DNA of 64,000 bases from Planctomycetota bacterium (GCA_021413865.1 JAIOPN010000024.1:1-64000), one strand, 5' to 3'. Shown: positions 9,100 to 19,004, numbered from the stretch's first letter. Program-made: numbers and translations. Notes: a model not told the origin generated them from the letters alone.

Positions 9100-9137
9100 T
9101 GCGATTGTGGGCTGCTGTGACCAATTTGGTTGAAGAT

Positions 9138-9222
9138 GGGTGCCACTGGTCGGCCGTCTTCGGCAGACCATTGCAGCTTCACGGGAAAGACACCGGTCTC
9201 GAAGACGCGACCAGTGGCACCC
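9138..9222. repeat. palindromic repeat with GGGTGCCACTGGTCG arms
   Basis: The 15 bases at 9138-9152 (GGGTGCCACTGGTCG) are repeated exactly in inverted orientation at 9208-9222. The pairing continues inward with CGTCTTCG after a two-base bulge. The structure lies between the SDR and a convergent oxidoreductase, so it may act as a bidirectional terminator. A related arm, GACCAGTGGCACCC, recurs at 20877-20890. Confidence 0.75.
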
Positions 9223-9261
9223 AATTTCCAGACAACCCGCTACCCATCTCTCTCCAACCGG

Positions 9262-10278
9262 TCACGGAATGAGCACAAGCTTCCCGATGTGCCTGCCCCG
9301 CTCCATCGCCACGTGCGCCTCCCGCACGTCGTCCAGTTTGAATCGCCCGCCGACGTGCTGGCGGTACGCGCCGGCGGCGAAGCCGTCGAGCACCTTGCCG
9401 CAGGCGTTCAGCAGCGTGGCGTGGTCCACGGTGGCGAGTTCGGAGACCATCCAGCCGCGGATGGCGGCGCTCTTGCGGAGGAGCGGCGCCATATTGACCG
9501 GGCCGGGTTTTCCCAGCAGGCCGTAGAGCCAGATCGTGCCATTGTTGGCGAGGGTGCGGATCTCCGTGTCGAGGTACTCCCCGGCCGCGACGGGGTCGAG
9601 GTAAACGTCCACGCCGTGCCCGCCGGTGATTTTCTTCAAGTCCTCGTGCCAGGGCCGGTCGGTGGTGACCACGAGGTGATCGAACCGCGCTGTGGGCAAC
9701 GCCTTGATCGCGTCCACCTTGTCGGGGCTTGAGGTCAGGCCGATGGCGATGCCGCCGGCCTGCTTGACCACCTGCGCCGCGGCGAGGCCCACACTGCTCG
9801 ACGCGGCGGGGATGCCGACGAACTGCCCTGGCTGGAGGCCCTGCTTCCAGATGAGACAGCCCCACGCCGTGAGGTACGGGAGCCAAACCGCGCCGAGCTG
9901 CTCATCTGGGATCGCATCCGGCGCTGGCAGGACGCCGGCGGCATCGCAGATGTAGTGGCTGCGATAGGTGCCGCCGCTGTCGGCGCCGCGGAAACGCCGG
10001 GGCGTGTCGAGGCCGAGGGTGACGCGATCGCCGACGCGGCGCTGGGTGACGCCGGCGCCGATGGCGTCGATGACGCCGCCGCACTCGAGGCCGGGCGTAA
10101 AGGGCGGGCTGCCCGAGACGATCTTGTAGTCCCCCCGCCGGGCCATGAGCTCGGCGTGGTTCATGCCGATGCTCGTGACGCGCACGCGCAGCTGGCCCGG
10201 GCCGGGCTCGGTCGTCGGCTCCTCGACCACGCGCAGCGTCTCGGGCCCACCGAACCGATCCACGATCACACGTTTCAT
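9262..10278 (-). CDS. zinc-independent MDR alcohol dehydrogenase / quinone-oxidoreductase-like
   Basis: A 338-residue medium-chain dehydrogenase/reductase. The N-terminal GroES-like domain runs from MKRVIVDRFGGPETL through GLECGGVIDAIGAGV, and the nucleotide-binding region holds GIPAASSSVGLAAAQVVKQ in place of the usual AAGGVG. Cysteine clusters for structural zinc are absent, as in quinone oxidoreductases. It likely reduces a quinone or enone with NADPH. The start at 10278 gives the standard N-terminal beta strand; the longer open frame upstream is the tail of the AsmA-like gene in another frame. Confidence 0.85.
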   Translation of the reverse strand: MKRVIVDRFGGPETLRVVEEPTTEPGPGQLRVRVTSIGMNHAELMARRGDYKIVSGSPPFTPGLECGGVIDAIGAGVTQRRVGDRVTLGLDTPRRFRGADSGGTYRSHYICDAAGVLPAPDAIPDEQLGAVWLPYLTAWGCLIWKQGLQPGQFVGIPAASSSVGLAAAQVVKQAGGIAIGLTSSPDKVDAIKALPTARFDHLVVTTDRPWHEDLKKITGGHGVDVYLDPVAAGEYLDTEIRTLANNGTIWLYGLLGKPGPVNMAPLLRKSAAIRGWMVSELATVDHATLLNACGKVLDGFAAGAYRQHVGGRFKLDDVREAHVAMERGRHIGKLVLIP

Positions 10279-10309
10279 GTCACCCCTGATCCCCGCGCAG
10301 GGCGCGGTG

Positions 10310-13300
10310 TTACTTGGATTTGGTCGCGGCCTTCTTTTGGGCCTTCTCATCCTTCTTTCGCTGGTCGCTCTCCTGCTTCTGACGCAGGACCTCATCGAGC
10401 AGGCCGCCGAGCCCACCGGACTTCTGGGATGTGTCGGTGGGTTGCGCCTGAGTGGTCTTGCCCGGAGCAGGCGCGGTGGGCTGAGCGGACGACGGGGCCA
10501 CGGGTTGGCCCGGGGCCACGGCCGCGGGCTGCGCGGGCGCGGCGGCGGGCGTCTCGGCGCGCTTGACCTTGGGGCGGTTGGGCCACGCCTTGTCGGCCCA
10601 CGCCGCGTCGGCGGTTTTCTTCTTGTCCTTGCCGAACAGGCCACCCGCCAGTTCCAAGCCCTGTGCGGCGATGGCGGCGTTTTTGTCCTTCGACGATCGC
10701 GCGACGATCGGCGCCACTGCGCCGGTCAGGAAGGCCCCGTAATCGGGCTTGATCTTCGACGTCGGGCCATTGGCGGTCAGCTCGTACAGGGCATCGGCGG
10801 GGATGTTCCCGGCGACGCCCGGCACCAGGGCCATCGTCTCGGAGGGGATGGCGATGAGCACGTCGGCGTAAAGCCCCTTGGCCTTGGGCCGTTCCGAGAT
10901 GCGCGCCTGCGTGCCCAGCAGCAACTCGCCGGTGTCCATCCAGAGGTCGTTCGACGTGATCACGCCGTCGGCGATGCGGAACTCCAGCGGCGTGAACGCC
11001 GCGGGGAACTCGGGCTGGTCCTTGATCGGGCTGCCCAACGCCCGCAGCGCGAAGGTCAGCCCGCCGGCCATCTCGTTGCGCGTCATGATGAGCGTGCCGA
11101 TCTCCAGCCGGCCCTTCACGGTGATCGTCGAGAGCTTCGCGTTGTCCAGCGGGACGAGGAAGCCGTCCTTGAACACGGTGAGCTTCATCGGCTGGTCGCT
11201 GGATTTCACGTCGTTGAGCATCGGGTTCAGCGCCGCCAGGTAGGTGTGCGCCAGCTCGGGCGTGACCTTGAGGGCGGCGGTGGCGTCCTCACGGAGGCGG
11301 AAAACCATCTTGGGATCGATGGTGCCGCGCAGGGCGGCCTTGGCGTTGGCGCTTTCGAGGGTGAGATCGAGGGTGCCGTCGGCGCCGGTCTCGCGCGCGC
11401 CGTCGAGGGTGAACGTGACCGACTTGCCAAAGAGCGACTGGAGCTTGCCCTCCTGCTTGAGCAGCGCGTCGAGCAGGTCAACGGGGAATGCCTGCGTGAC
11501 GGTGTGCGTGGTGAAGCCGCACCTGCTCAGGTCGGGCTTGCCCTTGGTCATCCCGAGCCCGCGCACCTGCGTGGAAGAGGTGGTGACGCCGGCGGCCTGC
11601 GTCGCTGAAGAATCATCGATCCGAGTCTGGAACTGGATGTCCAGGAGTTTGGAGAGGTCGGCGGACTCCACCGAGCCGGTCAGGTCGCGCAGGCGGATCG
11701 TCTGCCTGTCGGGGCGGACGAAGGTGGCTGAGGCCACGCTGACCGAGGCGTTGATCTTCGCGTTGGCGGGGTCGAGCGTCGCCTCGTGTCGCCCTGCCTT
11801 GGGGTCGGCCGGGGTGTAGTTCACGTCCGTCTGCTTCACAGTCAGCAAAACGTGGGTGGGGTTATCCAACGCCAGCGGCGGCGCGCCCTGCTCCGGGGCG
11901 GTCCACGCGGCGAAGCCCTCGGGCGTGAGCGTCAGATCGACGGAGGAGCCGTCCTTGACGGTGACGCGACGACCCTGCTCGTAAGAACCGGCGAGGTCGG
12001 CCTTGAGACGCTGGGCATTGACGCGCGCCGAGTACGTCATAGCCGCGGCGGTGCCCTGCAGTGTGAGATTCACCTCGCCCAGGGTCGGCCCCATGAGCGC
12101 CACGACGCGGCCGCGTTGCCCGGTCAGTGCGTCCAGCGGCGCCATCGGCAGCGACGTCGCCTGCACGGAGAGGTCGAGGCGGCGCTGGTCCGCCATGGCG
12201 TTGGTGACGGTGGCGACGGTTTTGACCGAGCCTTCGCTCTGGGGCGTGACGAGTTTGCCGTTGACGGTGAGTTGTACTGGGTTGGCGAGTACGCCATCGG
12301 CCAGGGTGAAGCTGACGTCGCGGAGCGAGACAGGTGTGTCCGTGCCCGAGAGCGCGAGTTGATCGATGGAGCCCGACATGCCGACGCGGGTCTGGGCGCG
12401 GTCCGCACCCTCGCCGCGCGGGATGTCGAGGCTGGAGATATTGACGCGGAGGTTGGCGGGCACGGCCAGGCCAAGCGCGGACACGGCGCTCGCGGAAGCG
12501 GCGGGCGCGGTCGTCGCAGCGACGGTCACGGGACCGGTACCGGAGAACCGCCGGAGCAGGGAATCGGCTGTGGTTGGGTCCAGCCGCAGCGTCAGCACGC
12601 CGCCGCGCTGGAGCGTGATCTGCGAGGGGGTGATCGCCGCATCGGCGTCGAACGAGAGGGTCGAAGAACGAACAGTGAACTTGGCGCTGTAGTCGCGGCC
12701 GCGCGCCGCGTTAGAGGGGAGGATCGAGCCGTTCGCGCGTGCATCGGTGAGCGGGCCCATCAACAGGACGAGAACGCCGTCGCGGCCCAGCAGGCCGTCC
12801 ACCAGCGCGGTCGAGAGCCCCTTGCCCTCCACGTCGTAATCCACGGAGGCGTGGGAGCGGTAGATCGCCCCGCGGCGATCGACGATGTCACGGACGACGG
12901 CGCGGGCCGTGAACGTGCCGGGCTTGGCGTCGTGGTTGACGAGGCTGGAGAGCTCGATGGTGGTGGCCTTGTCGAGCCGATCGGCCTTGAGGCCGATCGA
13001 GACCTTGGAGACTTCGGCGCCGCCCGGGATGCCCATGCCCGCCAGGGCGATCCGATCAACCGACGTCTGGATGTTGAACGTCGCGCCGTGTGCGTCGATC
13101 GCGCCGCCGGCGATGGGCATGGAGAAATTGCGCACCTCGACCTGCACGACGGAGGGCGCGGTCAGCCGCGGCGCGGCGGTGTCGCCCGGTTTTGCGTGGG
13201 TCAGCAGCGCGACCAGCGCGGGGGTGAGCGTGAGCGTGACACGTCCGCCGTCCTGCACGCGGAGCAGGCGCGGCGTGACCTCGCCGCTCAGGTCCGCCTG

Positions 13301-14845
13301 GAGGCCCCGGCCCGTCGCGATGAGCCGGAACGGCCCGGAGATGGACTGGCCCTGCGCCGCGGGCGAGAGTTCGGAGGAGAGGGTCGCGTCGAGCGTGGGG
13401 CCGATCGCCTCGACGAGCAGGCCGTCGCTCGCGGTCAACTGATCGATGACCGCCAACGGCAACGCCTTGATCTGCCCGTTCAAGCTGGCGACCAAGCCTT
13501 TGAGGTTGATCTCATTGGAGTTGCCGAGGAGGTTTTTGATGTTGAACGACAGGTCCGCGGCGCCGGCCTGCCCGCCCTGCTCGGCGTCGAAGTGGAGGCC
13601 GCCCTGAACGGCCTTGGCGAGCGCCTCGCCCTCGATGTGCAGCTTGGTGTTGCGGAGCGCCAGCCGTCCAACCCCGGGCGCGTCCATGACAGCAGGACCG
13701 ATCTCACCGATGACCGTAACGGCGGCATCCCCCAACGCGAAATGCGAGCCGCTACGTGGGACGGAAAAACGATCGACACGGAACGTCAAGTCGAACGGCT
13801 CGGTGAGCCGGGCTGTGTGCGCCGGGTCCTGCCCCTTGCCCAACGCGGCCCACGATTCGGGCGTGACCCGCAACGCAAGCACGATCGGGCTGTGAACGGC
13901 CAACCGCGACCGCCCCGCCGTGAACCCGCCCTGGAGCGACGCGCGATCGGCCTTGAAGGAGAGGGCGACCTCGGGCTCGTGGAAAGCACCCTTGGCCGTG
14001 ACGCTTCCCGTGGCGGTCGCGCCGGCGAGGGCGGCGAGCCGGCCGTTCTGTGATGCGAGGGTGTCGAGTAGGGAGACCGGGATTCCCTTGGCGTCGAGCG
14101 TGACGTCGATGGAGCCCTTGTCGGCGACGGACTGGCCGGCGCGATCGAATGCGTCGGTCACGGCGAGCCGGCCGTTCAGCTCGCCGGATTGCTCGCCGAC
14201 ACGGGTGCGTGAGGCGATGGTGGCGGTGAGGTTCGCCGGGTTGGTCAGGTCGGCGGTGAGCGCGAGCGAGGAAACCTCGACGGCGGGCAGGTTGGGGGCG
14301 GCGTAGGTGATGACGCCTCCGACGAGCTCGATCTTCAATGCCAGATTCGCGGGGATGGAAATGGGCGCGGCGGCCGGCTGCGTCGCCGCGGGCGTGGCGG
14401 GTTTAGGGGGGCGAGGCTGTGCGGCACCGGGACCGGCGATCGCGCGGGCCAGGTTCAGGCCGCGTGTATCCTGCACGAGGGTGAGCCTGGGGTCGTTGAC
14501 GCGCACCAGACCGACGGCGCGGCTCCCCGTCAAGAACGACCAGAGCGAGGCGTCGGGCAGCTCAATGGTTTTGGCGGTGAGGACGGTTGCGCCATCGGGA
14601 TCGAGGAGTTCAAAGCCCGTGACGGTCTGCCCGCTCCCCCACGCGAGGCTCAGGCTGTCCACCTTCACGCGGCCGGCGATGCCGCCGTTGACTTTCGACA
14701 GGATGTAGGCCCGCCCAGCGGAGGTGGAGAGGAGCCTGGGCACGAGCGCGAAGAGCACGGCGAGAAGCACCACGAGCACGCCCGCGGCGATGAGCAGCCG
14801 GCGGGCACGACGAGGCGGCCGCGTGGGAGGGTCGATCTGCAGCAT
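10310..14845 (-). CDS. very large AsmA/TamB-like membrane-anchored protein with five internal repeats
   Basis: A 1511-residue protein. Residues 17-39 form one N-terminal membrane anchor; the following SAGRAYILSKVNGGIAGRVKVDSLSLAW resembles the start of AsmA-like proteins that bridge inner and outer membranes and move lipids. The rest is periplasmic beta-rich sequence. A motif of the form P-x3-hD-x-L-x4-G-x-h-x2-L-x-G recurs at about 255, 462, 677, 899 and 1120, each followed by an aLxVTPE-like line. The C-terminus (about 1400-1511) is low complexity, Ala/Pro/Gln-rich and ending in Lys-rich charge clusters. A TATAAT -10 box at 14874-14879 and GGGGTGA precede the ATG. Assignment to the AsmA clan is by architecture and the N-terminal motif only. 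Confidence 0.7.
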   Translation of the reverse strand: MLQIDPPTRPPRRARRLLIAAGVLVVLLAVLFALVPRLLSTSAGRAYILSKVNGGIAGRVKVDSLSLAWGSGQTVTGFELLDPDGATVLTAKTIELPDASLWSFLTGSRAVGLVRVNDPRLTLVQDTRGLNLARAIAGPGAAQPRPPKPATPAATQPAAAPISIPANLALKIELVGGVITYAAPNLPAVEVSSLALTADLTNPANLTATIASRTRVGEQSGELNGRLAVTDAFDRAGQSVADKGSIDVTLDAKGIPVSLLDTLASQNGRLAALAGATATGSVTAKGAFHEPEVALSFKADRASLQGGFTAGRSRLAVHSPIVLALRVTPESWAALGKGQDPAHTARLTEPFDLTFRVDRFSVPRSGSHFALGDAAVTVIGEIGPAVMDAPGVGRLALRNTKLHIEGEALAKAVQGGLHFDAEQGGQAGAADLSFNIKNLLGNSNEINLKGLVASLNGQIKALPLAVIDQLTASDGLLVEAIGPTLDATLSSELSPAAQGQSISGPFRLIATGRGLQADLSGEVTPRLLRVQDGGRVTLTLTPALVALLTHAKPGDTAAPRLTAPSVVQVEVRNFSMPIAGGAIDAHGATFNIQTSVDRIALAGMGIPGGAEVSKVSIGLKADRLDKATTIELSSLVNHDAKPGTFTARAVVRDIVDRRGAIYRSHASVDYDVEGKGLSTALVDGLLGRDGVLVLLMGPLTDARANGSILPSNAARGRDYSAKFTVRSSTLSFDADAAITPSQITLQRGGVLTLRLDPTTADSLLRRFSGTGPVTVAATTAPAASASAVSALGLAVPANLRVNISSLDIPRGEGADRAQTRVGMSGSIDQLALSGTDTPVSLRDVSFTLADGVLANPVQLTVNGKLVTPQSEGSVKTVATVTNAMADQRRLDLSVQATSLPMAPLDALTGQRGRVVALMGPTLGEVNLTLQGTAAAMTYSARVNAQRLKADLAGSYEQGRRVTVKDGSSVDLTLTPEGFAAWTAPEQGAPPLALDNPTHVLLTVKQTDVNYTPADPKAGRHEATLDPANAKINASVSVASATFVRPDRQTIRLRDLTGSVESADLSKLLDIQFQTRIDDSSATQAAGVTTSSTQVRGLGMTKGKPDLSRCGFTTHTVTQAFPVDLLDALLKQEGKLQSLFGKSVTFTLDGARETGADGTLDLTLESANAKAALRGTIDPKMVFRLREDATAALKVTPELAHTYLAALNPMLNDVKSSDQPMKLTVFKDGFLVPLDNAKLSTITVKGRLEIGTLIMTRNEMAGGLTFALRALGSPIKDQPEFPAAFTPLEFRIADGVITSNDLWMDTGELLLGTQARISERPKAKGLYADVLIAIPSETMALVPGVAGNIPADALYELTANGPTSKIKPDYGAFLTGAVAPIVARSSKDKNAAIAAQGLELAGGLFGKDKKKTADAAWADKAWPNRPKVKRAETPAAAPAQPAAVAPGQPVAPSSAQPTAPAPGKTTQAQPTDTSQKSGGLGGLLDEVLRQKQESDQRKKDEKAQKKAATKSK

Positions 14846-14873
14846 GGGTCACCCCTAAATTGGCCAACAAGTG

Positions 14874-14879
14874 ATTATA
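14874..14879 (-). promoter_or_regulatory. -10 element upstream of the AsmA-like gene
   Basis: A perfect TATAAT on the minus strand lies 28 bp before the ATG at 14845. No strong -35 element was found. Confidence 0.5.
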
Positions 14880-14950
14880 AGGGTGAGACGTGTTGAACGA
14901 CCCGCGAGTTCAAGAGAATTGCGAGGGACGGCGATACGCGGAAAATCGGT

Positions 14951-16423
14951 TCAGAGCTTTTCCGCGGCGAGGGAGGCCAGTTCGGAGCGCTCGCTCTTGC
15001 TGAGCGTCATGTGCCCGACGATGTTCTGACCCTTGAGCCGGTCCACCATGTAAGACAAACCGTTGGAGGCGGAGTCGAGGTAGGGGTTGTCGATCTGGCG
15101 GATGTCGCCGGTGAGGATGATCTTGGTTCCCTCGCCGACGCGGGAGACGATGGTCTTGACCTCGTGGGGCGTGAGGTTCTGCGTCTCGTCCACGATGATG
15201 AACTGGTGCGGGATGCTGCGTCCGCGGATGTAGGTGAGCGGTTCGAGCTCGAGCTGGCCCGAGTCCATCAGGCTCTTGATGCGCTGCTCGGAGGAGTGGC
15301 TCTCGGCGTGCTGGGGGGCGTTGGCGCCGCGGGTGGAGAGGAGATAGCCCAGGTTGTCAAAGATGGGCTGCATCCAGGCGGAGAGTTTTTCATCCTTGTC
15401 GCCAGGCAGATAACCGATGTCGCGGCCCATGGGCATGATGGGTCTTGCGACCAGGAGCTTGTCGTAGCGTTCCTCGTTGAAGACCTTGGCCATGCCCGCG
15501 GCGATGGCGAGCAGGGTCTTGCCGGTGCCCGCCGTGCCCAGGAGCGTGACGAGTTTGATGTCGTCATCGAGCAGCAGGTCGAGGGCCATGGTCTGCTGGA
15601 CGTTGCGTGCCATGATGCCGAAGACCGCCTTGCGCGGGCCGTGGATGGGGATGAGGTGCTCTGTGTCCCCCAGCAGCCGCGCCAGGCCGGTGTGCGACTC
15701 GTCGAGCGCGTCGCGGAGCTGAACGAACTCATTCGCGTAGAGCGGTACCGCGGCGGTTTTGCCCTCGGCGTCCTTCGCGAAGAGGTGCGGCTTGAGCTTC
15801 TCCAACTCGAGCTGCTTTTCCTCGTAGAGCAGGTCGATGATCTCGCCGGGCACGGCGATGGAGACGTTGCCGGGATAGAGCGTGTCGGCATCGACCTTCT
15901 GCGCCTCGAAGTCCTCGGTGGTCAGGCCCAGCGCGTCGGACTTGATGCGGAGGTTGATGTCCTTGGAGATGAAGATGGTGCGCTTGCCGGATTTGTTGAG
16001 CGCCCAGGCGACGCCGATGATGCGGTTGTCGGGGGAATCCTCGGAGAGCACCGGCGGCCGGTCGCCGGCGGAGAAGTCCACGCGGATGGTCCCGCCGTGG
16101 CCGTTCCATTTCACGCCGTGGCTGAGCTTGCCCTGGTTGCGGAGGCGGTCGAGGTGGCGGATGACCTCGCGGGCATTCCGGCCCACGTCGTCGCTGCCCT
16201 TCTTGAACTTGTCCAGCTCCTCGATCACCGCGAAGGGGATGACCACCTCGTTGTCGGCGAACATGAAAATGCTGGCGGGGTTGTGAAGGAGCACGTTCGT
16301 GTCGAGCACGAAATGCTTCACGCCGGATGAATCGGAAGATGCCTTTGCACTCAAACCGGTCTGCCTCCCGCCACCCGGCCCCTTCGACTCGCGGGGCTCT
16401 CCAATGGTGGCATTATCGGACAC
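14951..16423 (-). CDS. PhoH-family ATPase with N-terminal PIN domain
   Basis: A 490-residue PhoH2-type protein. The N-terminal PIN ribonuclease domain (about 35-170) has KHFVLDTNVLLHNP and VIPFAVIEELDKFK with its acidic residues. The C-terminal PhoH ATPase (about 260-490) has Walker A GTAGTGKT, Walker B FIIVDETQNL and the sensor TGDIRQID. Proteins of this layout are RNA helicase/nucleases often tied to toxin-antitoxin-like or phosphate-stress functions. Length and domain order fit the family. It is a single gene here, downstream of the methyltransferase gene on the same strand. Confidence 0.93.
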   Translation of the reverse strand: MSDNATIGEPRESKGPGGGRQTGLSAKASSDSSGVKHFVLDTNVLLHNPASIFMFADNEVVIPFAVIEELDKFKKGSDDVGRNAREVIRHLDRLRNQGKLSHGVKWNGHGGTIRVDFSAGDRPPVLSEDSPDNRIIGVAWALNKSGKRTIFISKDINLRIKSDALGLTTEDFEAQKVDADTLYPGNVSIAVPGEIIDLLYEEKQLELEKLKPHLFAKDAEGKTAAVPLYANEFVQLRDALDESHTGLARLLGDTEHLIPIHGPRKAVFGIMARNVQQTMALDLLLDDDIKLVTLLGTAGTGKTLLAIAAGMAKVFNEERYDKLLVARPIMPMGRDIGYLPGDKDEKLSAWMQPIFDNLGYLLSTRGANAPQHAESHSSEQRIKSLMDSGQLELEPLTYIRGRSIPHQFIIVDETQNLTPHEVKTIVSRVGEGTKIILTGDIRQIDNPYLDSASNGLSYMVDRLKGQNIVGHMTLSKSERSELASLAAEKL

Positions 16424-16471
16424 CCCACGGTTACGGGTTCAATCTTAGGCACCCCGCGACCTTCCGCCACT

Positions 16472-17182
16472 TCACACCGTCCGCACACCGCCAAACGCTG
16501 CAAAACAGGTGTTCTTGTGCAAAACCTCCACCCGGCCAAAGCCGCAGCGACGCAGCAGATCAAGCTGAAACATCAGCGGCCGGGGCGTGTCCTCGGCCTC
16601 CGTGTACGCGAAAACCTTGTCACGGTACGCCTCGCCGCCCAGGCCCGCGAGGTACTCCCCCCACCGCCGCCGCATCAACGCGCTGACCGCCGGGTCGTCG
16701 TGCTCGATGTGGTCTGCGATCCAGAACGACCCGCCCGGGCGGAGGCAGCGGCGAATCTTCTCGAAAACGGCCGACCATTCCTCGTCGCCGCGCAGGTGGT
16801 GCAGGACCATCGCCGCGAGCACGACGTCGAATTGTTCTGCGCCCAGGTCTAAATCGCGCACGTCGCCCTGCATCGCCGTCACGCGTCCAGCCGTCCCCGC
16901 CGAAACGCGCTGCACGGCACGGTCGAGCATGGGCCGGCTCAGGTCAACGAGCGTCACGTTCAACCCCGCCCGTCCCTGCAACATCTTGAGGCTGTAGTTC
17001 CCCGCCCCGCAGCCGAGGTCGAGCAGGTCCCGCGCCCCTGGCGTGACCGCCGCGGCCGCCTGCGTGACGAGCGACATCACCAGCGGCGCGTCCATTGTTG
17101 CCGTCTGGCCGGTGTCGAGGTTGCTGAACCGCTCGACGTCGTTGTCGAAGCGGCGCCGGATTTCATCCACGGTGGATTTCAT
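16472..17182 (-). CDS. class I SAM-dependent methyltransferase
   Basis: A 236-residue Rossmann-type methyltransferase. Motif I is DLLDLGCGAGNYS, motif II region NVTLVDLSRPMLDRA, motif III MQGDVRDLDL, and motif IV FDVVLAAMVLHHL. The substrate is unknown; the family includes enzymes acting on quinone precursors, tRNA and small molecules. It lies between leuA and the PhoH gene, all on the minus strand, with 27 bp between it and leuA, so cotranscription with leuA is possible. Confidence 0.88.
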   Translation of the reverse strand: MKSTVDEIRRRFDNDVERFSNLDTGQTATMDAPLVMSLVTQAAAAVTPGARDLLDLGCGAGNYSLKMLQGRAGLNVTLVDLSRPMLDRAVQRVSAGTAGRVTAMQGDVRDLDLGAEQFDVVLAAMVLHHLRGDEEWSAVFEKIRRCLRPGGSFWIADHIEHDDPAVSALMRRRWGEYLAGLGGEAYRDKVFAYTEAEDTPRPLMFQLDLLRRCGFGRVEVLHKNTCFAAFGGVRTV

Positions 17183-17209
17183 AACGCACCCATATTCATT
17201 CTCGCGGGC

Positions 17210-18778
17210 CTACGGCTGCGCCGGCGCTTCGCCGCTCGCCGGCGCCTCGTTCGCCGTCTTGATCCGGTTGATCGCCGCCAGGTACGCCCGCGCCGCCGCC
17301 TCGATCACGTCGGTGCTCACGCCGCGGCCCTTCATCTTGCGCTCGCGGTGTCGCAGCTCGATGGTCACCTCGCCCTGCGCGTCCTTGCCGGCTGTCACGG
17401 CGCGGGTCTTGTAGTCGAGCAGCTCGACCGTCACGCCGGTGATGCGCTGGATGGCGGAATAGACCGCGTCGATCGGGCCGTCGCCGACGGCGGCCTCCAT
17501 CTTCTCCGTGCCCGCCGAGTCGCGCAGCACCACCGCCGCGGTCGCCAGCACGCCGGTACCCGACGTCACCTGGAACCGCACCAGCTCCCACAGCTTGCGC
17601 CCCTGCTCCAGCTCCTGGTCGAGGATCGCCTCGATGTCCTCGTCGTACACGTCCTTCTTCTTGTCGGCCAGCGCCTTGAACTCGGTGAACGCCTTCTCCA
17701 GCACGGCGTCGCCGATGGTGAAGCCCAGGAACGCCACGCGCTCCTTGAACGCGTGCCGGCCCGAGTGCTTGCCCAGGACTAACTTGTTCTCCGGCAGGCC
17801 GATCTCGCGCGGGTCCATGATCTCGTAGGTGTTGCGGTTCTTGAGCATGCCATCCTGGTGGATGCCCGACTCGTGGGCGAAGGCGTTCTCGCCGACGATC
17901 GCCTTGTTCCGCTGCACGTGCAGGCCGGTCAGGGAGGAGACCATGCGCGACAACGGGAATATCTTCTTCGTGTTGATGTTGGTCTTGTAGCCGCCGTAAT
18001 AGTCGCCGCGCGTGCGCAGCGCCATGACGATCTCCTCCAGGGCCGCGTTGCCCGCGCGCTCGCCGATGCCGTTGATCGTGCACTCGACCTGCCGGGCGCC
18101 GTTCTGCACCGCCGCCAGCGAGTTAGCGACGGCCAGGCCCAGGTCGTTGTGGCAGTGCGAGGAGAGGACGACGCCCCGCTGGTCGAGCATCGGCAGTTTC
18201 TCACGCACATACTTGAAGATGTGCCCGTACTCCGCCGGCACCGCGTAGCCCACGGTGTCGGGGATGTTCACGGTCGTCGCCCCCGCCTCGACGACGGCGG
18301 CGGTGATGTCCACCAGCACCGAGAGCTCCGTGCGCGAGCCGTCCTCCGGGCTGAACTCGACGTCATTTGTGAACTGCCGGGCGCGCTTCACCGAGTCCAC
18401 CGACATCTTGATGATCTCCTCGATCGCCTTCTTGAACTTGAACTGGAGGTGGATCTTGGAGGTGGCGCAGAAGACGTGGATGCGCGAGTGCTTGGCGCCC
18501 TTCACGGCCTCGCCGGCGCGGTCGATGTCACGCGGAACGCAGCGCGACAGCCCCGCCACCGTCGCGCGCTGCAGTTCCTGCGCGATCGCGTGCACCGCCT
18601 CGAAGTCCCCCTGGCTGGTGATCGGGAAGCCGGCCTCGATGATGTCCACACCCATCGCCTCGAGCTGCCGCGCGATCTCCAGCTTCTCCTGGAGGTTCAG
18701 GCTCGCCCCGGGCGATTGCTCGCCGTCGCGCAGGGTGGTGTCGAAGATGCGGATGTTCGTCGGTTCGGCGGTGGTCAT
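17210..18778 (-). CDS. leuA: 2-isopropylmalate synthase
   Basis: A 522-residue enzyme for the first committed step of leucine synthesis, condensing acetyl-CoA with 2-oxoisovalerate. The HMGL-like catalytic barrel carries [50 protein letters not shown] and [15 protein letters not shown]. The C-terminal LeuA dimer/regulatory domain (about 395-510) is intact, so leucine feedback is likely. The ATG at 18778 follows AAGGA. Four tandem CCAGAGT units lie just upstream, and transcription is preceded by a leucine-type attenuator. Confidence 0.97.
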   Translation of the reverse strand: MTTAEPTNIRIFDTTLRDGEQSPGASLNLQEKLEIARQLEAMGVDIIEAGFPITSQGDFEAVHAIAQELQRATVAGLSRCVPRDIDRAGEAVKGAKHSRIHVFCATSKIHLQFKFKKAIEEIIKMSVDSVKRARQFTNDVEFSPEDGSRTELSVLVDITAAVVEAGATTVNIPDTVGYAVPAEYGHIFKYVREKLPMLDQRGVVLSSHCHNDLGLAVANSLAAVQNGARQVECTINGIGERAGNAALEEIVMALRTRGDYYGGYKTNINTKKIFPLSRMVSSLTGLHVQRNKAIVGENAFAHESGIHQDGMLKNRNTYEIMDPREIGLPENKLVLGKHSGRHAFKERVAFLGFTIGDAVLEKAFTEFKALADKKKDVYDEDIEAILDQELEQGRKLWELVRFQVTSGTGVLATAAVVLRDSAGTEKMEAAVGDGPIDAVYSAIQRITGVTVELLDYKTRAVTAGKDAQGEVTIELRHRERKMKGRGVSTDVIEAAARAYLAAINRIKTANEAPASGEAPAQP

Positions 18779-18848
18779 GGGAAAATCCTTAGTCCAGAGT
18801 CCAGAGTCCAGAGTCAAAAATCAGGTCGGTGTAGCTCGATTATCCAAC

Positions 18849-18883
18849 AAAAAAACCCTGCCCGAGTTCGACTCGGACAGGGT
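18849..18883 (-). terminator. intrinsic terminator of the leuA attenuator
   Basis: On the minus strand ACCCTGTCCGAGT and ACTCGGGCAGGGT form a 13-bp stem with one G-U pair around a 3-base loop (18855-18883), followed by a run of T residues. It lies 70 bp before the leuA start. Its 5' arm can instead pair with 18910-18922, which would abolish it. Confidence 0.85.
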
Positions 18884-18922
18884 CTTGAATCACCGTAAGG
18901 GCGGTTCGTCCTATCCGAGTCG
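18869..18922 (-). promoter_or_regulatory. antiterminator pairing of the leuA attenuator
   Basis: The transcript segment CGACTCGGATAGG at 18922-18910, which covers the last codons and stop of the leader ORF, is complementary over 13 bases, with one G-U pair, to CCTGTCCGAGTCG at 18881-18869, the 5' arm of the terminator. The two structures are mutually exclusive. A ribosome stalled at the upstream Leu codons would leave this segment free to pair and allow readthrough into leuA. Confidence 0.75.
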
Positions 18923-18997
18923 TCGCGCAAGGCTAAGCAGAAGCCCCGAAAGTCGGGGGCTCTGGGCGACGGAAGGGTTGGACAAAATCGCTGCCAT
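18911..18997 (-). CDS. leuL: leucine-rich leader peptide of leuA attenuator
   Basis: A 28-residue ORF with seven Leu codons, five of them packed in the C-terminal half as SGLLLSLARRL. Four of the seven are CTT, which should be rare in this GC-rich genome. Translation stops with TAG just before the antiterminator/terminator region. The ATG lies 7 bp after a TATATT -10 box, so it is probably translated from a leaderless mRNA. The peptide has no other evident function; leucyl-tRNA shortage would stall ribosomes at the Leu cluster. Confidence 0.75.
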   Translation of the reverse strand: MAAILSNPSVAQSPRLSGLLLSLARRLG

Positions 18998-19004
18998 GTC
19001 GGGA

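Noticed and set aside
11786-14053. 755-codon plus-strand frame inside the AsmA-like gene
   Set aside because: Antisense shadow rich in Arg/Gly/Glu; the minus-strand gene has coherent repeats and a membrane anchor.
18779-18812. Four CCAGAGT units upstream of leuA as a protein-binding site
   Set aside because: They are short tandem repeats just before the RBS and after the terminator; a spacer produced by slippage is enough to explain them.
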